From Neurospora tetrasperma FGSC 2508 (taxonomy: Eukaryota; Ascomycota; Sordariomycetes; Sordariales; Sordariaceae), in NCBI RefSeq assembly GCF_000213175.1, contig NW_009799100.1, positions 4,827,526 through 4,891,525 of the forward strand: a stretch of DNA of 64,000 nt. Reading direction: 5' to 3'. Below, piece after piece: positions 30,429 through 41,097 of this stretch. The position numbers and the translations under genes are program-made. Below the pieces are notes generated by a model. It had not been told where the DNA came from, searched no databases, and saw only the letters and a list, made by a program, of their open reading frames with translations. Each line of letters begins with the position of its first letter. The first letter of the stretch is position 1.

Positions 30429-32536
30429 ATGGAGATTCGTTCGAAAGAAGATCTTATCGAGTATCTACCCAACGATGCACCCTGGACAGTTTACCGTGAC
30501 CCTGTCGAAGCCCTCCGAGCCCAATGCGTGAAGCGGGGTCTTGATCCTACTGGCCACGTAGTGGAAGTTCTCAATCGCCTCCACAGATATTCCCAACTTC
30601 ATAACGCTGGTGAACAACGGATCGTTCCCTGGCGCTGCGGCGAGCATCCGCTCTATGTCGGCGCACTTTATCACGCTCAGGACAACAGATATCTGATCAT
30701 CTCGGTCGAAGACAACAGCAACGATACCTCGATTGAGAAGAGGTTCACTTTATGGGACCCTTCCTCGATTGAGACGTTCCATGTCATCATTGGCAGGGTT
30801 TCCCGGTGTAGTTGTCGGCTCAGCGTAAGTTCCACATCTTGTTCCTAAACTGATATCATCTTGCTTACTATTATGATCTTCAGCGAGAGGAAGTAAGCCG
30901 CAAAAACTACGTCTGTGGCCACATTGTGTACGTTCTTCGCTACGTACTGGATTGCCCCGAGCCTCTCAGATGGCAGCAAGCTCTGTTGTTCAAGGAACTA
31001 CAGGCAATCTTCCACTTCAGCACCGCGTTTCGCTACGCCGTCAACGGCACAGCCTGTTACCCCAACCGGCAGTGCGCTCTCTGCTTTCGCGACATTCAAG
31101 GGGGGGATCTTACCCTCTCACATTGTTGCAGGCTGTTTGTACACCGCGAATGTCAGGACAACGTACAGAAAGCGGAACCTAGAGGGTTGGTTCAATGCAT
31201 TGGGCACTCCAGTGGATTATTCTGGATGGGAACTGAAGAAGCTAGTGTTGCTGCTTGGAATACAGCCCTACTACCACCTCCAGTTCCCTATGGCAATGAT
31301 GTTTGCAGCTATGTGCAGTCCGACGATGAAAGCTCGGATGATCACATGACGCAGTCATCGAGTGACGACGATGAATGGGAGTTTATCAGAGGCAACGGAG
31401 GCGGCAACGACATTTTCAATGGAGACTCGGCTAAACGATCCATCGAGTTTTTTGCCGAAAGAAGTCAAATCCTTCCTGGGTCTCCTTCCATCGAGTCATC
31501 AAAATCATCTCCCGCTGTCTCAGAAGAAGAACCCGAGTCCCCCTGCCCTCTTCCTCGGAGACAGCTTCCCTCCAGAGCCGCGAAGGAGGCCACGCGGGCG
31601 CGTCCTGACGCATATACGGGATCATCGCCCCGTAGAAAAGCGCAGGCGCCCTCGCGTGAACCGATGCCTAAGGAGTGGACCAAGAAACTGAGCACAACGC
31701 TGATTCCCTTGCCGGTAATCCCAGGGTTTGCGCGGCAGCAGTTGTTTGGCAGTCAACCGGCTCGACGTAGTCAGAATGCTGTGTCGATTCCTATCGTGCC
31801 AGCAAGTGCGCAGGGGCGATTGAGAAGCTCGCAAGCCAATGGTTATGGTATCCCGTTGCGTACCGCCACCGCTACGGGCTCTCATACTGCTCCCGCTCCC
31901 ACTTCTGTTGCTGCTACTGCTCATTCTGTCTCTGGTCTTGCTGCTGCTTCATCTGTCCCCTTTTCAGGTACTGACGTCGCACATTTCTCACCATTTTTCC
32001 CTTCCCCCGCACCTTACTCACCTCCTGTTGGTCTTGGAACTAATGATCCCTTTCTCTCTTTCCCCATGTCTCCCGATGGCTCGAAGTTTTCTTCCATGTC
32101 ACTCGCCGCCCCAGATACCAACGCCTCTGCTTCCACTACCAAGAGAAACAAGAAGAAGGGGAATTTGGTGATGAGCCCAGAGAACAAGAAAAGGACCGCT
32201 ATAGTCAGCGTCCGCCCCATGGTACATCAAGTCAGCAACGCGTTAGACGGTATACTAGCCGACTGCACAACTACTACTTCCACTTCCGTTTCCGCTGCTA
32301 CTACCACCACTGCCACAACTGCCGGCGTCAGCACTACAGCAAATTCGGCGAAGCAAAGAGATAGGCGCATGGCGAGACTCGTGAGGCAAATGTCTCGCCT
32401 GGAAAAAGATGCAGAGAAGGTAAAGCAGACCAAGGAGTACGCCGAGCAAGAGCTGAAGAGGATGGAAAGAAAGAGGAGGAATGTGGTCAGAAAGATGAAT
32501 AAGTTGTGGGACAGGGATAGGGACAGGAGTGTGTAA
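30429..32536 (+). CDS. P8: SAP-SWIM-PHD family protein, array copy 8 (intact, divergent finger)
   Basis: Two exons, 30429-30824 and 30884-32536, giving 682 residues, the longest copy. Parts: YLPNDAPW box, SAP-like helices (ALRAQCVKRGLDPTGHVVEV), SWIM finger (C127, C129, C143, H145) with the usual loop intron, YVLRYVLDCPEPLRWQQALL block, and the first half of the PHD-like finger (CALC, CRLF, HREC). The final CxxC/ED.EW segment is replaced by VQCIGHSSGLFW, so the second zinc site may be weak or absent. An acidic Ser/Asp tract at about residues 280-310 is followed by a long Ser/Ala/Thr-rich linker and a C-terminal coiled coil (RDRRMARLVRQMSRLEKDAE). The intron after the SWIM His is absent. The frame is clean, so the gene is probably functional. 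Confidence 0.8.
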
Positions 32537-34879
32537 GAAAGAGGTTGGCCAAGGTGAGGGCCTGATTGGGGCTATGTTGGACTACGATTACCTACTGTAT
32601 GAGTTGGGAGCATGGCTAGAGGTATGCGTTGCGGTTGAGGACGCTGGACAGATGTGCTGAAGGGAGTCGTTTCGGGCAGTTTTTTTGTTTGAGTCATTGT
32701 GTCTAGAATAGGAGGAGAATTGGATGGAGGTTTGAACCATGACAGTGGCATTGGGTGGCGTTATGTGGGTGTTTAGCGGTACCGTCGGTATGGGTCTTAT
32801 GGCTTCGACTAGGAAGAAGGTGCCTACCAAGCGGCAGATGGAATTTACTACTAGAAGAGAAATAGATAGAGGATTTTTACGTGGCCGTCCATGTGTAAGC
32901 CAACGGCATGTGCAAATGGTTGATATAATATTTATGAGTTCACGATCTTGTTTTGCTACCCACGCAGTGTAAGCGACGATGTTGACATGGTCGTGTGTAC
33001 GCGAGAATCTTCAAGGAGGAAAAGATCCATACTAAATTCCACAACTGTTGACCAACATATCTCATCACGGAGTTTTCCGCTCATTCTTGGTGATGGAGAC
33101 GAGTGGCTGGCTCATTCTATTAGCCCGCCCTTGCTCAACATCTGTCGTGGTCAGAAATCCTGGCTGCGGATAAACCAAAAGACAGTGAAGTGAAATCATG
33201 AAACTTGGGCCGTCAAGGCGAGGGCAATGGCGGCTACTTGAGTGGTGCTTCACTCGCCACTGGCATCCCATAAAGCCGAGATTTTGAGTGTCCCGTTGCC
33301 GTGGGATCCTTCCGTGTTGAAGTGTCTGTAGGCACTATTCGAAGCCGCCCCTGCCTCGTTCAACTCGTGTTCCATGTTAAGAACCTAAGCCCGCTTACTC
33401 TCGGCTTGTTATACCATTCGCAAATGAATGGAACTCTAACACATGGTGCCCCTTTTCCCACCCCTCCAGTTCCCTAGCTGGTCTCCCTCACATCATTCCT
33501 CCCTCCGCCGTCATGACTTTTGTGAGCCAGTCGTACATACCTTGACACCCATTTACTGGCCTTCATTCTCTCCATCGGCACTCCCGTCGAGCAATCACAG
33601 GCAGCCAAAGTTGCCGTTTTTCTCCCCTTCGTCCACTACTGCACTATTCAGTCCTTGTTTGTAGTTCTGTCTCCACCTCCAACAGTTTTTCGCACCTCAT
33701 CCACGCGTATAACACCATCGAAAACATACACCGATGTTTCTTTTGGGTCACTTGCAGCCTGAAGGCTCGATTGCATCCAAAAGATGGGGCAATGCCATTT
33801 CGTGTTCGGGCGTCCTGGTCGAGGAGCATAATTTTCTGGGAACAAGGCGCCATGGCCATGGTGGGCGTGCTTGTTCGGACCACTGGCTAGATGGGCGACG
33901 AGATTGGTGTTAGTATATTGAGCCCAAACTTGACGCTGGATTAATAGAGGGAATGAGTACCAGCGCGCATCTCAAAGTCATAATCTATTTGAAGTCACCG
34001 ACGAACGTCAGACCCACGAAGAATTGCCAGTTGCTTGCAGTTACAAATCAAGCATCAATGATGACAACAACACAAAGTAGCAAGCAATAACTTTGAGTCA
34101 GGCATCAGTGCTTTCAAGTGCGAGTAGTTCCATCCATTTTTGACTCTTGGAACGTCCCAGCTTATCAACTGTCGCTTTTCTGTGACTGTGTAGCGCTGAA
34201 TTGAACGCTGACTTCTCTTGACAAGGGTTTCTCTTTCGTGTCCCCAACAGACAGACACTCTCCTCTAACATCCGATGCTCGACTCGATATCCACCGCGTG
34301 CAGCGCACGCAGGGACAAATTACTAGATATATATAGCACCTTGTGTCGTTTGTGATCATGACATGATAGTGCAGCTCTTTCGATCCTCCATCACACAAAA
34401 CATCCTGAATGGAAAGTTCGTCAGCGCGGGACTTGACAACGCACTCTTCGCAGCTTAGCCACTATTCCACCATATTTCATGCCAAGCAGTTGATATCAAC
34501 CCGATCCGTTTTTGGAGGTTTTATAGACTTTCTCCAATTGTTTTCGTTTTGAATGTAGTTGTCCCCTTATTTTTCTTTGAAGTTTTGCAGACCCCACGCA
34601 CGGGTAACGAACACGGCCCTGAGTGTTAGTCAAGAAGTCTGATACAACCCAACTTCTAACGACGTCTTGCAGCAGAATTACCTCCTTGTAGGTATATACC
34701 TACTGCTACCCGTCGCTTGATTGTGGCACTTTTGGCCGGGGTTCTTCTTGGCTCTGGTGACGTAAGGAGTGCAAGGGATCTTTCTCTCTTTGCCAATCTG
34801 GTTCTTGACAGGAGTGGAGGGGCTTCTAGTTGTTGTTGGGATATAGAGAAAGAGGTAATATAAGGATAGTTGGAGGTTT
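32537..34879. other. gene-poor spacer after the array
   Basis: About 2.3 kb. Short frames occur on both strands without domains or clear splice structure. I see no gene, tRNA or repeat that I can support. Confidence 0.45.
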
Positions 34880-35577
34880 ATCGGGATAGCCGGTATATCC
34901 GCGTAGTAGGTGCTTATGTGTGTTTTCAGGTTGTGTTCTTGTGTGTATTCCTTTTCGCAATAGGGGCATTTGAGTTTCTCGTTTTCTGGTGGAGGTGGGT
35001 GACCTTCTCGTTCGGCTAGTGGTATTTGATAACCGCATATTGGGCAAAAAAAAAAAAAAACCTGGGTGTGGGCGGGCGTGGCCGTCCCTCCGCGCGAGCG
35101 CCTTCTTCCGCCGAGTGAGCTCGACCGAAAGCGAGGGCAGCCATGTCGACATCTGTTCATTGGGCGTCTCGTTTCTTCTTTTGGCCATTTCGTTGGACAG
35201 GATATCCCGTCCATTCCTTATACCACGCGACGTAAGGACTGATGGCCTTTGGAAGAGCTTGGATGGTCCAAGTCTCTTCCGTACTTCTAGTGTTGATGGC
35301 ATAAAAGTTGCCTCTTTCTTGGTTAAGTTTAAAACCAACCAGCTGGACAGCCACATATGATGCCTGGGCCTGGGCCTTTGCTATACCAGCCTTCTTTGAA
35401 GGAGGTGGCACAGTAGAGGTACCTCCATTAGTACCACTAATAGGAGTAGTCCACAAGAGCTCGCCAATGACAACGACAAGCTCATCAGCGGGAGCTCCGC
35501 TAATTTCCAGATTTTTCTTTCCAGGGGCTTGGAGAGGAATGACTCCTTGTAGAGCCTCAGTTTGGATATCCGTCTAA
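34880..35577 (-). pseudogene. gene fragments: unknown globular segment and a C2H2-like zinc finger pair
   Basis: On the minus strand, a frame from about 35577 to 35157 reads as ordinary protein (PLQAPGKKNLEISGAPADEL, ELLWTTPISGTNGG, YVAVQLVGFKLNQERGNFYA, SPYVAWYKEWTGYPVQ) after an AG acceptor-like site, but has no start codon. Downstream, in another frame, is a zinc-finger-like segment (CPICGYQIPLAEREGH and LKCPYCEKEYTQEHNLKTH) next to a 14-base homopolymer at about 35046-35060. I recognise no family for the first part. It could be a decayed gene or a multi-exon gene whose exons I cannot place. Confidence 0.35.
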
Positions 35578-35840
35578 GTTTGTGCAGTACAGCATGGGCG
35601 GGCAGCATCTGAGGATGAGGGGAAAGTGTGAAGTGTGCCACTGAGCTCCTTCCTCTTTATACTGATCGAGTGTTCGCAAGTCGGAGGACAGCTCAGGTTA
35701 TCCAGCCAGTCGTCCTTTCAGTGACCTTTCGGGATTTAAGGAGTTAATTGCTTGTCTTTTCTCACACATCTCAGTGCCCATTACCACGAAAAAATTTATC
35801 AGACGAAAAGTCTCATGCGCAAACTTCATTTTTCAACGTG

Positions 35841-36209
35841 TCACACTTCTAATTCCAGCCTGATTTCTTTCTCGATTTTTTCGGAAAATCTAATGTCGAT
35901 GTGGGATACCATAGCGTCCTGATACTTACGACCCTTCTGGATCTTTACCTGTTTGTTATCTATTTCTTTTTCCATGGCTGACAAGCAGCACCCTTCTTTC
36001 CATCCATCTTCTCTTCCACATCCGTCATTCTTCTTGAATGCCATGCAGCCAACCCCACCACCGAGCTGTTTGGCTAAATCCGACAATTCAACCCTATTCG
36101 ATGTTCCCAGCCCGTTGACATTCAAGGACAAGAACAGGAAGCCCAAAAGCATAAAAAACAGACCCAGAGAAGCACCAGGAGGAGAATTCATGCTTTCCAG
36201 TCTCGCCAT
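35841..36209 (-). CDS. candidate small secreted or membrane-anchored protein
   Basis: The frame starts at ATG 36209 (or 36191) and ends at 35841: 122 or 116 residues. The N-terminus has a strong hydrophobic core (LGLFFMLLGFLFLSLNVNG) like a signal peptide or signal anchor. Next is a segment with four cysteines (VGCMAF, DGCGRED, EGCCLS) and a charged C-terminal helix. It lies 69 bases downstream of the minus-strand frame at 36278-36697, and an intron from GTTTGT near 36286 could join them. No family is recognised. Confidence 0.4.
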   Translation of the reverse strand: MARLESMNSPPGASLGLFFMLLGFLFLSLNVNGLGTSNRVELSDLAKQLGGGVGCMAFKKNDGCGREDGWKEGCCLSAMEKEIDNKQVKIQKGRKYQDAMVSHIDIRFSEKIEKEIRLELEV

Positions 36210-36277
36210 GGATCCACATGGGTGCTCTATAAGACCCTTCTTAATTGTTTCTCCAATTCCTCTTCCACTTCCTTCCT

Positions 36278-36697
36278 TCAAGCAACAAACTTTCGAGGTG
36301 CCTTCATGCCGGGGGTACGCGCCAGGGCGGACGGGTTGAGCGGGAGACCGTCGGACTCCAAGCGGGAACGCATGACCGTGAGGAAGGCCGTAGCAGCACG
36401 ACGAAGAAGACAAAGTCTCTGCTGATGATTCTTGGGGTTTCTGGCAGAAATAAGGGCAACGGCCGCGGCCTGGACGGCGTTGCGAGCGTTGCAGAGACCG
36501 AGAGGAGTATCTAGCATGTACTTGTTTTTGGTGAGAGGGCAGGTGGAGGTGCAATGCTTGACTACCGTGTAGTGCGCGGTAATGATCGCAAAATTGCCCG
36601 TGTCGGGGTGATTGCGGCGCTGTACGCAGTCCTGCATAAGGTCATCGAACGTCTTCTGGACCAGCGTTTGCATCCGGCGGTCGTCACCCTCCATCAT
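36278..36697 (-). CDS. unknown helical protein
   Basis: A 139-residue frame with marked C preference at third codon positions, as in the real genes nearby. The protein is mostly helical and contains LVQKTFDDLMQDCVQRRNH and NAVQAAAVALISARNPKNHQ. The ATG is immediately preceded by CCAG, so 36697 may be an internal exon boundary and a 5' exon may lie upstream. I recognise no domain. The opposite strand is also partly open but lacks the codon bias. Confidence 0.45.
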   Translation of the reverse strand: MMEGDDRRMQTLVQKTFDDLMQDCVQRRNHPDTGNFAIITAHYTVVKHCTSTCPLTKNKYMLDTPLGLCNARNAVQAAAVALISARNPKNHQQRLCLLRRAATAFLTVMRSRLESDGLPLNPSALARTPGMKAPRKFVA

Positions 36698-36866
36698 CTG
36701 GCTGGGTTATTCGAACCAGACCCGAATATCAAGGTCTGGGAAGAATTCCTGAGTTCAGTAAAGGTCTGGACGACCAGATTGGGTGGTAGGATGAGTATAT
36801 TGGGGTATGCTCGAATAAACTGTTGTTGGGCATGTGACCAACTGCGGATTTTTAGAAACCGATAAG

Positions 36867-37229
36867 ATGATGTCTCTCTTCTTCGTTTTATCATGCTTCT
36901 TGTTGGCCATGGTGTCAGCGGCAACCGGGAGTGATAGAACGGTCCCGCCTCCCAAGTCGTCCCCCTCAGTTGCAAATATCTTGGTTGATGGAGACAAGCC
37001 GGTTACTCTCAAAGTGACAACTGTCACCTATATCAGTGCCAAGAACTCTACCACGGTGTTGCCTATCTTGACTCTGTCGATCGTGGTGGTTGAAGAAATC
37101 GCCCAAGAGTCTGTTGCTGTCCTCACCGTTCCAGCTTCCCCTGCCTCAGAGACTACGAGCGTACCCACGCCATCGGTAAGTACAATTCCGACCCCGGTTT
37201 TAGCAACCTCAGGTGCTTCTGGCCTCTGA
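36867..37229 (+). CDS. candidate secreted Ser/Thr-rich protein
   Basis: A 120-residue frame from the first of two tandem ATGs. It starts with a classical signal peptide (SLFFVLSCFLLAMVSA, cleavage predicted after about residue 18), then a Thr/Val/Ser/Pro-rich mature part with one N-glycosylation sequon (AKNSTTV) and a TPS-rich end suitable for O-glycosylation. A GTAAGT lies inside the frame at 37174, so the true C-terminus may come from a downstream exon I cannot place. No homologue is recognised. It may be a cell-wall or effector-type protein. Confidence 0.45.
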   Translation: MMSLFFVLSCFLLAMVSAATGSDRTVPPPKSSPSVANILVDGDKPVTLKVTTVTYISAKNSTTVLPILTLSIVVVEEIAQESVAVLTVPASPASETTSVPTPSVSTIPTPVLATSGASGL

Positions 37230-38856
37230 GCTGGCTGACAATGAAGATAATCATGTCTTGAGAGCCGACCAGGGAAGCGGAAGGATGCTGAATTGTTCCG
37301 TATCCAAGGGCAAGGTGGATGTCTTCTTTATTGTTGGAGGCAGAGGTCAGGTGCAGGAGGAGTTGATGTCTACCGTTTGCGAGGACTCGCAGTGGATGGA
37401 GTCGAGGGCCGAGTACCGGACTCCGACGGCGGCCAGCCTTCATGCATGGCAATCTGGCCAACAACCCAGACATGTTGCCGCAAGTCGACCGGTTGGTGAT
37501 GGTGTTCTGGGCGGCGCCACAATCGCCGCTTTGGACGTGGATTCTAGACATGTACCAAACCAAACCGCTCGCTAGCAGACGAGTCGTTACCGTGGTGAAC
37601 CATCCATGGATGCAATTGCAAGTACACTCTATGTGGCTCCCCATCGGATTTGGTTGTCCCCTTCTAGCCGCCTTGCTTATCAGCCGTATCTAACATTCAA
37701 TAGAGCACTATGCTCCATCCTAACAAAAGCCAGCTTCGTCGTCAAAGCCACAATGGCCAGTGGGAGCTGGAGTTCTAGATTTTGGCTCGAGCGCAGGGTT
37801 CAAGCCTTGCTCGTTGGCTGTCCCTTTCTTACGAGCTAAGTTCACCTTGGGTATATGACATCCTGCTGAAGGGCGTACAGTGAGCAGAGGCCATCTTTAG
37901 GATTGGCCAAGACGTGCAACTTGGTTATGTCTATTTCCAGGTTGCTGGATCTGATCTTTGATAGTGGCTTGGTGATTAGGGGTCAGTTCAGCAAGCCGGG
38001 CCTCCGATATTCGAAGATGGACGGGCGGCTCCTTCGTTAGGTATACATGTACCTGCCGACCTCTTCGACGGACCTCAACAATTCACTCGTGTAAAACTCG
38101 TTGTCCGACATCAAAACCTCCCGCAACTTTATCGCTGCACGGCTGTCTTCACCACGAGCTCATTTGGTAACATGCCATTGACTATGACCATCCTTATTGG
38201 CACATTGTCTCCTTAAACACCTATTGTATACTTTGATAATACTATTCTTTACTCTTCCGAAGTGACATAACAACGTGAAACCTCTTTCTGCGATTTATAT
38301 GCTTCCTCTATTCCCTCATCCCGTCTCTCACACAGAGCATATCACAATCAGGGCGGGTCCGTTCCTTGAGTATAACAAGGGGGCTCCCCCCTTTTCTAAA
38401 CTTCCTTCTCTTCTCTTCTTTTCCTCCTGTCGCATTCTCTTCACCTTGCCTTCACCTTGTCTCACTCCCTCGCTCTTCATGACTAACGAAATACAGTTTC
38501 TTTTCCTGCTTTTCCCATCATTTGCGCTCAACGGTAACCACATCTCTCGCTACTATTCCCAAGTCTCTGGCAATCTTCCTCGATGATCCTGGATTCACAC
38601 CGCGCAAAGCCTACTCTTTCTCTCCCTGTACTCTTCCAGATAACCCCTCTTCTCTCCGCCATCACCAGAATTCACTAGCTCTGCTCTTTACCCAAAGATT
38701 TCGAGCACTGATAATCTTCCTTCATATACATCTCAACGTAAAAACTCGCTCATGTGTCCTCTTTCAATACATTCTTTGTTCCATCGCAACTCGTCTTTCT
38801 GACTCGAGAATAGCATCACGAATCAACGCAGACACTTCACTTCGGAATAAGCAAAC
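37230..38856. other. region without a supported gene, ending in the leader of the next gene
   Basis: Overlapping frames occur on both strands between 37230 and 37700, and none has a start, stop and domain pattern I trust. The + strand ones could be a downstream exon of the secreted-protein gene. From about 38270 the sequence is CT-rich (CTTCTCTTCTCTTCTTTTCC) and looks like a leader. Confidence 0.4.
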
Positions 38857-39657
38857 ATGCCTTCCAAGACGAGGAAGAAGGAAAAGCAGAGAGCAAAACA
38901 GACCCAGAAGCAAGATGGAATGAAACACCTTCAACAGCAAGAAAGTACCCCAACTTCTCCTACCCCCTTCCCCCCCTCCTCCCCAGCAACGCAGCCAGTC
39001 AACCACACACAAATGGATCATCGCCGGGTTCACACCACCCTACTTCAAATCAAGAAACTCTTCACCAACAGCACAGACACAACCCAAGCCCTCCTCTCCT
39101 TCCTCAACTCCCTCGTCCGCTTCCCCGACACCCTCCCCTGCTGCCACGGCGGCGAGCACAGCAGCAATTACCGGCATATCTGGCCCCACAGTCCACTAGA
39201 GGACTTGCGTGCAGAAGGCGAAGAAGTCCAGTACTGGATCCGCTACCTCGACTTGATCAAGCAGTGGGTAAGTATCACCAAGGCGGAGCTGGCTGCTCTG
39301 AATAATGATGATGAGAAGACACCAGCAAATATCGACAAAGTGTTGAGCGAGCCCGGCAGTGTAGGGCAGCAAGATCGAGACTTGGATGTGTCTATTTTCT
39401 TGAATAACTTTGGCCCTGTTCCTCCTTTGGTCCCGTGCTGTAAGGTATGTTGTGAGAACTGTCCTATCGGAGGAATACAGGAGTTGAGAAGGCAGGAGGC
39501 ACAGTCGTGGATGAAGTACTATGATTCGATCTTGGGGAGAATGATGGAGATGCAGAGGGGGGAAGCGGTGGTGGATAGGCGGGTGCAAGAGGAGGAGCGG
39601 AAGCGGGAGCTTGAAGAACGTCGGTCTTGGGAAGCGGAAGGAGGAACCTGCGGGTGA
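38857..39657 (+). CDS. unknown protein with internal repeats
   Basis: A 266-residue frame with a basic Lys/Gln-rich N-terminus (MPSKTRKKEKQRAKQTQKQ), a Pro/Ser linker, then two related segments. One has LPCCHGGEHSSN and LEDLRAEGEEVQYWIRYLDL at about residues 90-128. The other has VPCCKVCCENCP and IQELRRQEAQSWMKYYDSIL at about residues 195-228. The pattern is CC(x)n.(L/Q)(D/E)LR.(E)..(Q).W..Y.D.I. A charged coiled coil closes the protein. A GTAAGT at 39268 lies in frame and could be a donor, but the sequence after it still reads as protein. Near 39640 a second frame continues with protein-like sequence, so the natural C-terminus may be longer. No known family. Confidence 0.6.
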   Translation: MPSKTRKKEKQRAKQTQKQDGMKHLQQQESTPTSPTPFPPSSPATQPVNHTQMDHRRVHTTLLQIKKLFTNSTDTTQALLSFLNSLVRFPDTLPCCHGGEHSSNYRHIWPHSPLEDLRAEGEEVQYWIRYLDLIKQWVSITKAELAALNNDDEKTPANIDKVLSEPGSVGQQDRDLDVSIFLNNFGPVPPLVPCCKVCCENCPIGGIQELRRQEAQSWMKYYDSILGRMMEMQRGEAVVDRRVQEEERKRELEERRSWEAEGGTCG

Positions 39658-40297
39658 TATCTGTGTTGATCCGGAGATCGAGCAGGTCATCAACCACACG
39701 GCTTTGGCTGATTCTGATGATCGTAATAGTGCAGACTTAGGACAAGCAGTCCGAGAGCTGCCAGTCGACGATTGACCAGCTTCTTGTGATAGATGCTGAA
39801 GCCCGAAAGCTCTCAAAAAAGTGTATCAAGGGATCTGAGGGCACACAGCCGCACAACGAAGCGCAGAACCTCGTAAGGAAGCCTGACGTCAGGCTCAGCC
39901 TCGACATCTGCCGCTACTTGTTTAAGCAACTGGTTCCTCCCGATCTCGATGAGGAGGAACACGAAATGTCAGCTGAACCTTGCCGGCTGACCTTCAATCA
40001 GATCATCATGACCAACGCCGACGCCAGGCAATTAATAAGGACTGCATCGACGGGATCGAAGGGTTACTAGATGAACTTCGATCCGAAGCCGAAGCCCTGC
40101 GGGTGGGTTGGACCGAGAAAGGTGCGGTTGAGGATGGTGTGGGTGAGGATGAGGATGAAGACCACCAGGCCACCAGTTACGACTGGATGAAGGACCTGAT
40201 GTCAGCGGACAAAATCGAAGGTGAGGATGGAGAGATTCCTGTGGGGCTCTCCGAGTATTGGAGGTATTCCAAGGCTTATCTTCATCTTTACCTGTAA
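39658..40297 (+). pseudogene. broken continuation of the repeat-bearing unknown protein
   Basis: Protein-like segments continue in changing frames. PEIEQVINHTALADSDD runs to a stop at 39775. From about 39786 follow DAEARKLSKKCIKGSEG and RLSLDICRYLFKQLVPPDLD. From about 40040 follows DCIDGIEGLLDELRSEAEAL, ending at 40297. The last again shows an LLDELR.E.E repeat like those in 38857-39657, so all pieces probably belong to one decayed or mis-assembled gene with two or three frame changes. Confidence 0.4.
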
Positions 40298-40531
40298 GAT
40301 AGTGGCTTACGAGGATGGTATGGTGCACAATAAGTGTTGTGCCTGTGGTTTGTTGATAGTGTGATATCAAGGATATCATCACTGCGGGCCTGAGGGAGAA
40401 AGATATGCGATGGAAGTGGTTGTTTGCCAACCTCGTAGTTGCATCGCACTGCCATCTTTTCTTTTCTTTTCTTTTCTTCTTCTCCTTTCCTTTGTTTTTG
40501 TGTTTGCATCTTTCCCTTTTATATAGAAACT

Positions 40532-40532
<1 letters not shown>

Positions 40533-40568
<36 letters not shown>
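40533..40568. repeat. poly-T tract
   Basis: A run of 36 T. Its true length cannot be trusted from an assembly. Confidence 0.95.
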
Positions 40569-41097
40569 CCGCCGTAGGACCTGGTTCGCTTGGTCCAGAC
40601 TAACCTCCCCAGACTTGCACACAAATTACACAACCCCAAAAACATCTAGTATGGTGACAGAAACGCGTGTAATTCCTGGTGAAACGCATGTTGTGCGTCA
40701 AGAACTGCATATTTTTCTTCAACATACCCATATACATCGTCATGAAAGGCGTATGATCCAAGAAGAAATGCATATAGCTCCTCAAGGATCGCGTATACTT
40801 CTCAAGGCAATGCTTTCGAATCCCACCTGGAATACCCCCAGATCTTCTAGGAGGAAAAAGTGGATTTCACCATCAGTGTGGTGAGACTCGTGTGGAGTTC
40901 CGTGTTATTGTCAGTTGCAAGTCAAACGCTACATCTCGTTTGGACGTGACAGAATAAGAACTGATATACACTAAATGGTATTCGTAACTCGTAAAAAATC
41001 GCTTGATCAAGATCCCAACCAAATCCCAAAGCCAATATTACTTTTCGTCATATTCAATACACATCCACCTTCTCACCACTTCTTGACCTAACCAAGC
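40569..41097. other. spacer at the fox-2 3' end
   Basis: About 530 bases. The segment 40660-40810 repeats GCAT-rich words but holds no gene. The part next to 41097 is the likely fox-2 3' UTR. Confidence 0.5.

Noticed and set aside
9294-32536. Array members as PIAS-type SUMO ligases
   Set aside because: SAP plus a zinc finger suggested PIAS, but there is no PINIT domain or SP-RING pattern. The finger is C4HC3 and a SWIM motif lies between.
9294-32536. Array as a transposon family
   Set aside because: SWIM fingers occur in some transposase-related proteins, but there is no DDE domain, no terminal repeats around the units and no target duplications. Introns and order fit host gene duplication.
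39268-39400. Intron beginning at GTAAGT in the unknown repeat protein
   Set aside because: The downstream sequence still reads as charged, protein-like sequence in frame and no clear branch site and acceptor stand out, so the unspliced frame was kept.
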